A stretch of DNA of 64,000 nt, from positions 248,001-312,000 of the forward strand of contig NZ_JBHFEI010000004.1 of assembly GCF_041928815.1 (NCBI RefSeq), read 5' to 3'. The notes below the pieces were generated by a model that had not been told where the DNA came from, searched no databases, and saw only the letters and a program-made list of their open reading frames with translations. This document shows positions 54,588 through 61,231 of the stretch, piece by piece. How positions within the stretch are numbered: position 1 is the stretch's first letter; each line of letters opens with the position of its first letter. The DNA comes from JBHFEI01 sp041928815. GTDB taxonomy: Bacteria; Pseudomonadota; Alphaproteobacteria; Rhizobiales; Rhizobiaceae. A program made the position numbers and the translations under genes.

Positions 54588-55616
54588 TCAGCCGCCGGCG
54601 AGCCGGCGATAGGTCGCCTCGGCGCCGGACATGCGGTCCGGGCAATAGGCGACCACCGGCCCGTCGCGGCCGATCCGTGCGGCCTCGAGCGCCTGCTCCG
54701 CCCGTCTGATCAGCGTGGCCGCGTCCGGGGCATCGCCGAGCATGGCGAAGCCGGCGACCACGAGGCCCTCCGTCTCCGGGGCGCCGGCCTTCAGGCCGAG
54801 CAGCGGCGCGATGCGCCGGCGCAGCCGGTGGGTGATCGACACGGCCGCCGTGGGCGTCACGTCGCGGAAGACGAAGGCGAAGGTGTTGGCGCCGACGCGC
54901 GCGACGACGTCGTCCTTCTTCACGACGGTGCGCAGCGCGAGCGCCATGCGGTGCAGAACCGCGTCCTCGACAGGCGGCGATGCCGGGAAGGCGGCAAGCG
55001 ACAGCGCTGTCTTTGCCTCCGCCTCCGGGTTCGCGTAGGTGGCGTCGAGCAGCGAAAGCAGCGCGCGGCGCGTCGGCAGGCCGGTCACGGCGTCTTCCGT
55101 CAGCACGTTGCCGGCGGCCCCGTCCGGATCGGCGCATTCGGCGACGAGCGCGGCGATCCGGTCGAGTTCGCCGTCGAGCGTTTCCGTGCCGGCGGCGAGC
55201 CGGAGCGTCCGGTCCTTGAGTTCCTCGACCGCGTCCGCGAGCCCGGTCACGGCGCCTTCGTCGAGCGCGCGGGCGAAACGTTCGAGCAGACGGGCGAAAT
55301 CCGCCTGTTCGTCCCTGACGTCGCGCACCCGGTCGCGGCTGCCGGCAAGCGCCTTCAGGAGGTCGTCGCGCGGCGTCGCCGGAGGCCCGCCGATCCCGTG
55401 CGCGGCGGCGATGCGTTCGAGTGCCGACTGGGCCGGCATCGCGCCAAGCCCGGCGATCTCGCGGCTGAGGCCCGGATGGTGCCCCGACAGCGCTTGCCGG
55501 ATCAGCTCGAAATTCAGCGCGAGCGGCATCATACCGATCTTTGCCATCACCTGCGCGATGCGGAAGATCTGCGCCGCGCTTTCGGCGTGGGGATGGTGGG
55601 CGTCCTTCGGGGGCAT
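54588..55616 (-). CDS. Degenerate GGDEF-domain protein
   Basis: This 342-residue cytosolic protein has a helical N-terminal region (about 1-165, IFRIAQVMAKIGMMPLALNFELI) and a C-terminal GGDEF fold (about 170-335, beginning DAVTGLPTRRALLSLLD). The signature at residues 242-246 reads GANTF instead of GGDEF, so both acidic catalytic residues are lost. Diguanylate cyclase activity is therefore not expected; a c-di-GMP- or GTP-sensing or scaffold role is inference. No inhibitory RxxD motif is evident. It lies 53 bp upstream of the ABC-F gene. Confidence 0.82.
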   Translation of the reverse strand: MPPKDAHHPHAESAAQIFRIAQVMAKIGMMPLALNFELIRQALSGHHPGLSREIAGLGAMPAQSALERIAAAHGIGGPPATPRDDLLKALAGSRDRVRDVRDEQADFARLLERFARALDEGAVTGLADAVEELKDRTLRLAAGTETLDGELDRIAALVAECADPDGAAGNVLTEDAVTGLPTRRALLSLLDATYANPEAEAKTALSLAAFPASPPVEDAVLHRMALALRTVVKKDDVVARVGANTFAFVFRDVTPTAAVSITHRLRRRIAPLLGLKAGAPETEGLVVAGFAMLGDAPDAATLIRRAEQALEAARIGRDGPVVAYCPDRMSGAEATYRRLAGG

Positions 55617-55718
55617 GGGCGATCATCCGGTCGGTTGGCGCGCTCGCGCGCGCAGATGCCGCGACGTTAGGGCAACACCCTTAAGGGACGGTCAAATGCC
55701 AGTCTAAACTTGCGAGGG

Positions 55719-56228
55719 TCAGGCGAATTCCGCACCCTCGGCGCGCAGGAAATAGACGAGGTCCAGCACCAGCGACGGGCCGCCGATGCCGGTCAGGATG
55801 GCATGGCACTGGCCGCGATGATGGGTCTGGTGGTTGAACATGTGGGAGAGTGCGGCACCGAGGCGCTGGGTGATGATCGCCGGACTGCTGATCGGCGAAT
55901 AGGTGAACGGCGCGTCGAGGGCCTCCGCTGCGAGCCCGTCGATCCAGTCGCGGATGCGCGCGTCCTCGGCGTCACGCGCCGCCTCGAGCCCGGCGAAATC
56001 CTCGTGGAGGATTTCGTCCAGCGCCTGCGGTTGCGGACCGCTGCCGGTGAAGCGGCGCATCCAGACGCGGTCGGCGACAAGGAGGTGGTTGAGCGTCCGG
56101 TGCAGCGATCCGAAGAAGGCGCCTGCCTCCTGCCGGTAGGCCCGGTCGTCGAGCGCCGCCGCCGCGCCGTAGACCCGCCGGTTCGCCCAGATGTTGTAGG
56201 CGGCAAACATCCTGAAGTGCTCGATCAT
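55719..56228 (-). CDS. DinB-family protein
   Basis: This 169-residue protein has the DinB/YfiT four-helix bundle fold with a metal triad: a His in LNHLLVADRVW near residue 48, then HMFNHQTHHRGQ near 130-137. The family includes thiol-dependent enzymes, such as mycothiol or bacillithiol transferases, and proteins of unknown role; it is unrelated to DNA polymerase IV. The substrate is unknown here. It is divergent from the GST gene across 141 bp. Confidence 0.88.
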   Translation of the reverse strand: MIEHFRMFAAYNIWANRRVYGAAAALDDRAYRQEAGAFFGSLHRTLNHLLVADRVWMRRFTGSGPQPQALDEILHEDFAGLEAARDAEDARIRDWIDGLAAEALDAPFTYSPISSPAIITQRLGAALSHMFNHQTHHRGQCHAILTGIGGPSLVLDLVYFLRAEGAEFA

Positions 56229-56369
56229 CGTCTCTCTCCTGCGCGTGGGACGCGATCCTAGCGCCGAATGCCATTCCCGGGGCGAATGCGATCGATGAAA
56301 TTTCCTGATTTGATTGCGCGCCCGTTGCGGTCTTCACTGCGGGACGCATCAGAGAAAAGGGGAATCGTC

Positions 56370-57059
56370 ATGTCCATCACGCTCTACGGCCTGTGCGGCG
56401 CCAACCCCGACCGGCCGTTCTCACCTCATGTCTGGAAGGTGGCGCTGGCGCTCGCGCACAAGGGGCTCGACCACACGGTCAGGTCCGTCCCCTTCACCGC
56501 CATTCCGGCGATCGAGGGCGGCGCGACGAAGACGGTGCCGCTGCTGCGCGACGGCGACCGGCTCGTCAGCGACAGCTTCGAGATCGCTCTTTATCTGGAG
56601 CGGACCTATCCGGACCGGCCGTCGCTGTTCGGCGGTCCGGGCGGCGAGGCGATGGCCCGTTTTGTCGAGAGCTGGTCGCAGACTCAGATCCACACCGCGC
56701 TCGTGCGGATGGTGGTGCTCGACATCCACGATCTGCTCGCGCCGGAGGACCAGACCTATTTCCGCGCCAGCCGCGAGGCCCGCCTCGGCCGTGCGCTGGA
56801 GGAGGTTGTCGCCGGCCGCGACGGCGAACGGGACGCCTTTACGGCACGGCTCGAGCCGCTGCGCAGCACGCTCAAGGGCCAGGCCTTCATCGGCGGTCCG
56901 TCCCCGCTCTTTTCCGACTACATCGTCTTCGGCGCGCTGCAATGGGCGCGCATCACCTCGCCGCTGAAGCTCCTTGCCGGGGACGATCCCGTCAGTGCCT
57001 GGTTCGAGCGCTGCCTCGATCTTTACCAGGGACTCGGGCGCAGCGTGACGGCCGCGTGA
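56370..57059 (+). CDS. Glutathione S-transferase family protein
   Basis: This 229-residue protein has a thioredoxin-like N-terminus (ITLYGLCGANPDRPFSPHVW, TKTVPLLRDGDRLVSDSFEI, where Ser in SDSF binds glutathione) and an all-helical C-terminus. The ANPDRPFSPHVW insertion recalls the beta-etherase-like and related bacterial GST classes rather than beta-class GST. GGGGAA lies upstream of the ATG at 56370. The substrate is unknown; DinB next door is also a candidate thiol enzyme. Confidence 0.85.
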   Translation: MSITLYGLCGANPDRPFSPHVWKVALALAHKGLDHTVRSVPFTAIPAIEGGATKTVPLLRDGDRLVSDSFEIALYLERTYPDRPSLFGGPGGEAMARFVESWSQTQIHTALVRMVVLDIHDLLAPEDQTYFRASREARLGRALEEVVAGRDGERDAFTARLEPLRSTLKGQAFIGGPSPLFSDYIVFGALQWARITSPLKLLAGDDPVSAWFERCLDLYQGLGRSVTAA

Positions 57060-57104
57060 AACTTCGGGAGCGCCGGTCCGAATCGGTGCCGCACCCCTTG
57101 TTTT

Positions 57105-57120
57105 GCCGCCGTTTGGCGGC
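57105..57120 (+). terminator. Short hairpin after the GST gene
   Basis: GCCGCC (57105-57110) and GGCGGC (57115-57120) form a 6-bp stem with a GTTT loop, 46 bp after the GST stop and before ndk. A TTTT precedes rather than follows it. The stretch before it (CTTGTTTTGCCGCC) resembles the core of the dispersed repeat. Confidence 0.35.
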
Positions 57121-57164
57121 TATGGAACCGCGAAATTCACGGGAAAACCAAGGGAATTGGCACC

Positions 57165-57587
57165 ATGGCGATTGAACGCACCTTTTCGATGATCAAGCCG
57201 GACGCAACCAAGCGCAACCTGACGGGTGCGATCACCAAGATGCTCGAGGATGCCGGCCTGCGCGTCGTCGCCTCCAAGCGCGTATGGATGAGCAAGCGCG
57301 AGGCCGAGGGCTTCTACGCCGTGCACAAGGACCGTCCCTTCTTCGGCGAACTGGTCGACTTCATGTCCTCCGGCCCGACCGTCGTCCAGGTTCTGGAAGG
57401 CGAGAACGCCATCCTGAAGAACCGCGACGTGATGGGCGCCACCAATCCGGCGAACGCCGCCGAGGGCACGATCCGCAAGGTTCATGCGCTGTCGATCGGC
57501 GAAAACTCGGTCCATGGTTCGGATGCGCCGGAAACGGCCGCCGAGGAAATCGCCTACTGGTTCTCCGGCACCGAAATCGTCGGCTGA
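57165..57587 (+). CDS. ndk: Nucleoside diphosphate kinase
   Basis: Ndk equilibrates nucleoside di- and triphosphates through a phospho-histidine. The 140-residue protein is a full match: AIERTFSMIKPDATKRN, the active-site His in NSVHGSDA (about residue 117), and AEEIAYWFSGTEIV at the end. It is monocistronic, with a strong terminator downstream. Confidence 0.97.
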   Translation: MAIERTFSMIKPDATKRNLTGAITKMLEDAGLRVVASKRVWMSKREAEGFYAVHKDRPFFGELVDFMSSGPTVVQVLEGENAILKNRDVMGATNPANAAEGTIRKVHALSIGENSVHGSDAPETAAEEIAYWFSGTEIVG

Positions 57588-57589
57588 TC

Positions 57590-57640
57590 CTGAGCATTTC
57601 CCGTCGAATCGGGACACTGCGTCAGAACAAAAAGATAGGC
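57590..57640. repeat. Rhizobiales-type intergenic repeat fragment
   Basis: On the minus strand this reads CTATCTTTTTGTTCTGACGC, then TTCCCGATT-like sequence ending GGGAAATGCTC. This is reminiscent of a short palindromic repeat common between genes in Rhizobiales. TCCCG and CGGGA form its small dyad. A weaker likeness occurs at 21191-21240 (GCGCATTTCC...GGGATCACCC). Confidence 0.35.
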
Positions 57641-57693
57641 CATATCGGATGAACGGGCTTTCGCTGGACGGGCTCTGACAGGTTTGAGACCAC

Positions 57694-57725
57694 CGAAGGC
57701 CGGGGCGGCGACGTCCCGGCCTTCG
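57694..57725. terminator. Bidirectional terminator of ndk
   Basis: CGAAGGCCGGG (57694-57704) and CCCGGCCTTCG (57715-57725) form a perfect 11-bp stem with a 10-base loop, followed by TCGTTTC. It sits between the convergent ndk and lipoprotein genes and ends 22 bp before the latter's stop. Confidence 0.8.
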
Positions 57726-57746
57726 TCGTTTCTGGCGGAGGCATCC

Positions 57747-58256
57747 TCAGGTCGCGCAGCGGGCGGTCGGGAAGCGCTCGGGCGCCTTGCCGTCCCGGAA
57801 GAGATCCGGGTTCTTCTCGTAGGCCGGGCCGACGACCAGCGCCTTTTCCGGCAGCACGTCCTGGTCGAGCGTCGAGGTCACCGAGGTCTGAAGCGTCTGC
57901 ACGACGCGGCCGTCCGGCGCCTTCACCGTGATCGTCACGGCATAGGGGCGCTCCGCCTTGACGCAGCTGATGTCGGGACTTTCGAGCACGACCTTGGCGA
58001 GTTTCGGAAAGAGCGGCCGCTCGATCACCAGCGGCGCGCCGCCCGCCGGGTCCTCGAAGCGTGCCACGACGGTGCTTCCCTCCGGCTGCGGCCGTTCCTG
58101 CGCCAGCGTCACCAGATAGGTGGCATAGGCGAGGCGGTAGTTGAAGACGAAGATCTTGCCGGTCAGCCTCAGCGCCTCTTCGCCGGCCTCCTCGCGCTGG
58201 CAGCCGGCGGCGAGCAGCAGGCAGGCGAGCGCCACGGCCGGGATCCCTCGTTTCAT
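57747..58256 (-). CDS. Conserved hypothetical lipoprotein
   Basis: This 169-residue protein has a signal peptide with a lipobox (LLAAGC, lipidated Cys19), so it is membrane-attached in the periplasm. The mature part is beta-rich (LTGKIFVFNYRLAYATYLV, YAVTITVKAPDGRVVQTLQT) and ends PTARCAT; a Cys in DISC may pair with that last Cys. I recognise no characterised family. It overlaps the CGNR gene stop by 4 bp and is therefore under the same promoter and operator. Confidence 0.78.
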   Translation of the reverse strand: MKRGIPAVALACLLLAAGCQREEAGEEALRLTGKIFVFNYRLAYATYLVTLAQERPQPEGSTVVARFEDPAGGAPLVIERPLFPKLAKVVLESPDISCVKAERPYAVTITVKAPDGRVVQTLQTSVTSTLDQDVLPEKALVVGPAYEKNPDLFRDGKAPERFPTARCAT

Positions 58257-58804
58257 GCGTCATGCTCCTTGCTGCGTCGGTAGTGGCGCCGTGCCTTGGT
58301 GCGGTTGCCGCAGACCGCCATGTCGCACCAGGTCCGGCTGCGATTGCGGCTGCGGTCGAGAAAAAGCCATTCGCAGTGCGGGCAGATCTTCAGCCGCGCC
58401 GGATCGGGCAGGGCGGCAAGGCGCAGCGCCGAGTGCGCGGTCTGAACGTCGAGGCGGGTCGCGCCGTCCCCGGCTCCGCGGCGGATCACGGCGGCGATCG
58501 TCTCGAGAAGCGTGGCGAGCGCCGCGTCTTCCGCCGCGCCGCCCCGCGCGATCGCGCGGAAATGAGCGTCGATCGCCTCGCGCAGCGCAAGGAACAGCGG
58601 CCGGTCTTCCGCCCGAGGCGCCGCCAGAGCCGGCAGGACCTCCGCGCAATGGCGCCGCGCGGCATCGGCAAATCCGTCGATCGCCGCCGGATCGGCGAAA
58701 CGGTCGATCCGGCGTGCCGGATCGAAGCGCAGCACGACGGCATTGGCGACGTCGAGGGCGAGCGCGCCGCCGGAAAAACGATGCGGGGTCCAGGTGAAGC
58801 TCAT
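58253..58804 (-). CDS. CGNR zinc-finger (ABATE-domain) regulator
   Basis: This 183-residue protein has an N-terminal ABATE-type stress-response domain (about 1-130). A C-terminal CGNR zinc finger follows: Cys141, Cys144, Cys160 and Cys165 in CPHC...WC...VCGNR, then TKARRHYRR, a basic DNA-contact segment. Family members are predicted transcription regulators. The perfect palindrome at 58814-58841, beginning 10 bp before its start codon, fits autoregulation and control of the divergent permease gene. The lipoprotein gene is co-translated. Confidence 0.88.
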   Translation of the reverse strand: MSFTWTPHRFSGGALALDVANAVVLRFDPARRIDRFADPAAIDGFADAARRHCAEVLPALAAPRAEDRPLFLALREAIDAHFRAIARGGAAEDAALATLLETIAAVIRRGAGDGATRLDVQTAHSALRLAALPDPARLKICPHCEWLFLDRSRNRSRTWCDMAVCGNRTKARRHYRRSKEHDA

Positions 58805-58813
58805 GGCAAATCC

Positions 58814-58841
58814 TAACTGGTAAAAGCAATTTTACCAGTTA
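58814..58841. promoter_or_regulatory. Perfect palindromic operator, CGNR-permease gap
   Basis: TAACTGGTAAAA (58814-58825) and TTTTACCAGTTA (58830-58841) are exact complements around GCAA: 12-bp arms in a 66-bp divergent gap, AT-rich against GC-rich surroundings. Plus-strand TATATT at 58840-58845 looks like a -10 element overlapping its edge. The symmetry and spacing suit a dimeric repressor that covers both divergent promoters. Confidence 0.75.
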
Positions 58842-58870
58842 TATTCGGTCTGTCATCCCCGGATCGCGCC

Positions 58871-59767
58871 ATGGCCTATTTTCTCCAGCAGCTCGCCAAT
58901 GCCGTTCCCGTCGCCGCCCTCTACGCGGTGCTTGCCTTCGGTTACGCCGTCGCCTTCACGGTGACGCGACGGGCGGACTTGACCCATGGCGCGCTGTTCG
59001 CCTTTGCCGGGCAGGTCTTCGTTCTGTTCGCCGATGTCGGCTGGAACCGGCTCTGGCTGGTGCTGCCGGCGACGCTTGCCTTCGCCGCCGCGATGGCCTT
59101 CACCTACACGGTCGGTGCCGGCGTCCTCGTGGCGCAAAGGGTGATGCGGCCGCTCGCCTTCTCCTCGGCCAATTCGGTGATCGTCGCCTCGCTCGGCGTT
59201 CTTCTCGTCTTGATGGAAACCGCGCGCCTGGCGACGGAGACGCGCAGCCTCTGGCTGCCCCTCTTCCTCAACGCGCCGGTGGTGCTTGTTGACGATCCCG
59301 CCTTCCCGGTGACGCTGACGGTGATCCAGATGCTGAACGCGGCGCTGATGCTCGCCCTCGTGGCGGCCGGCCAGGCGGTGCTCGCGCGGACACGGGCCGG
59401 ACGGATCTGGCGGGCGGTCGCCGACGATCGCGGCGCGGCGGCGCTGTGCGGCATCGATCCCGGCCGTGTTTTTGTTCTCTCCTATGCCGCGGCCGCCGGG
59501 ATCGCCGCCATATCGGGCATCCTCGCCGCCTCCTATTACGGGACGATGGATTTCGGCGCAGGGCTGGTCTTCGGCGTCAAGGTCCTGTTCATCGCCGCGA
59601 TCGGCGGGCAGGGCGCGCCGCTGCGGGCCGCCGGCGGTGCGGCGGCGGTCGGCCTCGCCGAAACGCTCTGGAGCGCCTACGGACCGATCCTCTGGCGTGA
59701 TTTCGCCGTCTTCGGCGGTCTCGTCATCGTCCTGGTTCTCGTCCGTCGGGAGAAGGTCGTGCCGTGA
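58871..59767 (+). CDS. Orphan LivH-like ABC permease
   Basis: This 298-residue inner-membrane protein has about eight spans and is homologous to the LivH permease of branched-chain amino-acid and urea ABC importers. Recognisable parts are ALYAVLAFGYAVAFTVTRRAD, RTRAGRIWRAVADDRGAAALCGID and the coupling-type segment VKVLFIAAIGGQGAPLRAA. No ATPase, second permease (LivM) or binding-protein gene is adjacent, so it either joins subunits encoded elsewhere or works alone. It is divergent from the CGNR regulator, with the shared palindrome between them. Confidence 0.87.
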   Translation: MAYFLQQLANAVPVAALYAVLAFGYAVAFTVTRRADLTHGALFAFAGQVFVLFADVGWNRLWLVLPATLAFAAAMAFTYTVGAGVLVAQRVMRPLAFSSANSVIVASLGVLLVLMETARLATETRSLWLPLFLNAPVVLVDDPAFPVTLTVIQMLNAALMLALVAAGQAVLARTRAGRIWRAVADDRGAAALCGIDPGRVFVLSYAAAAGIAAISGILAASYYGTMDFGAGLVFGVKVLFIAAIGGQGAPLRAAGGAAAVGLAETLWSAYGPILWRDFAVFGGLVIVLVLVRREKVVP

Positions 59768-59786
59768 TCCCGCTCGGAGATGGGCC

Positions 59787-60242
59787 TCAGCGCGACCAGC
59801 GGTCGCGCGCGCTGTCGTCCGCATCCCGCGCGGAGACCCAGCCGCCGGGCGTATCGTCGATCCCGTGCTCCTTCTTCCAGAAGGGTGCGCCGGTCTTGAG
59901 GAAATCCATGATGAAGCTCGCGCCGTCGAAGGCGGCGTGCCGGTGGCGCGAGGCGGCGGCGACGAGCACGATGGTCTCGCCCGGCAGGATGCGGCCGAAG
60001 CGGTGGATGGCGCAGGCGTCGATCAGGTCGAAACGATTCATGGCCTCGGCGCAGATGCGCGCGATCTCGGCTTCCGCCATGCCCGGATAATGCTCGAGCT
60101 CGAGCGCGCTGAGCGTGCCGTCCTCGTCCCGGCAGAGGCCGGAGAAGGTGACGACCGCGCCGATCTCCGGCCGCCCGGCCGACAGGGCCGCGATCTCGGC
60201 CGCAACGTCGATATCCTCCCGCTGCACCCGCACGCGCGCCAT
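59787..60242 (-). CDS. moaE: Molybdopterin synthase catalytic subunit
   Basis: MoaE joins two dithiolene sulfurs onto precursor Z, with sulfur carried by MoaD. The 151-residue protein has VVTFSGLCRDEDG, LELEHYPGMAE, RFGRILPGETIVLVAAAS and the active-site Lys region PFWKKEHG. The gene begins 4 bp after moaD. Confidence 0.95.
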   Translation of the reverse strand: MARVRVQREDIDVAAEIAALSAGRPEIGAVVTFSGLCRDEDGTLSALELEHYPGMAEAEIARICAEAMNRFDLIDACAIHRFGRILPGETIVLVAAASRHRHAAFDGASFIMDFLKTGAPFWKKEHGIDDTPGGWVSARDADDSARDRWSR

Positions 60243-60246
60243 GGCG

Positions 60247-60507
60247 TCAGCCTCCGGTCATCGGCGGGAAGAGGGCGATCTCACGGGCGTCGCCGATCGG
60301 CTCGCCGTGCTCGGCATGCTCCTGGTCAAGCGCGACCCGGATGACGTTCTCGTGCTCGAGCGCCGCCGCATAGCCGTCGCCGAGCGTCTTCAGGTGGGCG
60401 ATGAGGTCGGCGACGGTGACGACGCTTTCCGGTAGATCGCGCTCCTCGGCGGCGATCCCGATCCGCTCGCGCACCCAGGCGAAATAGGCGAGCGACACCG
60501 TCCTCAT
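60247..60507 (-). CDS. moaD: Molybdopterin synthase sulfur-carrier subunit
   Basis: MoaD is the 86-residue ubiquitin-fold sulfur carrier; its C-terminal Gly-Gly (FPPMTGG) is activated to a thiocarboxylate by MoeB. VSLAYFAWVRERIG is the family start. The ATG at 60505-60507 overlaps the pgsA stop by 4 bp; frames reading further upstream run through pgsA. Confidence 0.93.
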   Translation of the reverse strand: MRTVSLAYFAWVRERIGIAAEERDLPESVVTVADLIAHLKTLGDGYAAALEHENVIRVALDQEHAEHGEPIGDAREIALFPPMTGG

Positions 60508-61097
60508 TCGTCGATCACATGCTTCAGCCCGGCGCGGAAATAGTCGTAGCCGGTATACATGGTCAGGATCGCCGCGACCCAGAGCAGGAAGATCCCGAAC
60601 TGGGTGGTGTAGGGCAGGAACTTGTCGGCCGCCGGTCCCGCGAGCAGGACGGCGATGGCGATCATCTGGATCGCCGTCTTCCACTTGGCGATGCGCGTCA
60701 CGGGGACGCTGACCTTGAGCGCGGCCAGATATTCGCGCAGGCCGGAGACGAGGATCTCGCGGCAGAGGATGATGATCGCCGCCCAGAGCGACCAGCCGGC
60801 AATGGTCTTCTCGGTGTCCGCCGCCATCAGCAGGAGCGCGGTGGCGACGAGAAGCTTGTCGGCGATCGGGTCGAGCATGCGGCCGATATTGGACGTCTGG
60901 TTCCAGATCCGCGCCAGATAGCCGTCGAAGAAATCGGTGATCGAGGCGAGCGCGAACAGGCCGAGCGCCGTCCATCGCGCGAAATCGGAACTCGCGAGCC
61001 GCCCTTCCATGAAAAAGCAGAGCACGATCAGCGGCACGGCGAGGATGCGGCCATAGGTGAGCAGGTTCGGGATGTTGTAGGCGGCGGGCGTGGACAT
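60504..61097 (-). CDS. pgsA: CDP-diacylglycerol-glycerol-3-phosphate phosphatidyltransferase
   Basis: PgsA makes phosphatidylglycerophosphate, the precursor of phosphatidylglycerol and cardiolipin. The 197-residue membrane protein starts YNIPNLLTYGRILAVPLIV and has the CDP-alcohol phosphatidyltransferase motif from DGYLAR to MLDPIADK (DG-x2-AR-x8-G-x3-D-x3-D). I start at 61095-61097; an ATG at 61160 would add a hydrophilic stretch. Its placement between uvrC and moaD is common in Rhizobiales. Confidence 0.94.
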   Translation of the reverse strand: MSTPAAYNIPNLLTYGRILAVPLIVLCFFMEGRLASSDFARWTALGLFALASITDFFDGYLARIWNQTSNIGRMLDPIADKLLVATALLLMAADTEKTIAGWSLWAAIIILCREILVSGLREYLAALKVSVPVTRIAKWKTAIQMIAIAVLLAGPAADKFLPYTTQFGIFLLWVAAILTMYTGYDYFRAGLKHVIDE

Positions 61098-61231
61098 GGC
61101 ACTCGATTCTGTGGGTTCGTTCTGCCAAGAGAACGGCTTTGTGACGCCAAGGTCAACCATAGGCGCCCTGGCCGGGCCGAATTGTGACAGAGATCGGCTG
61201 AACCGGGAATGAAGCGCGCGACGGACGCCGC

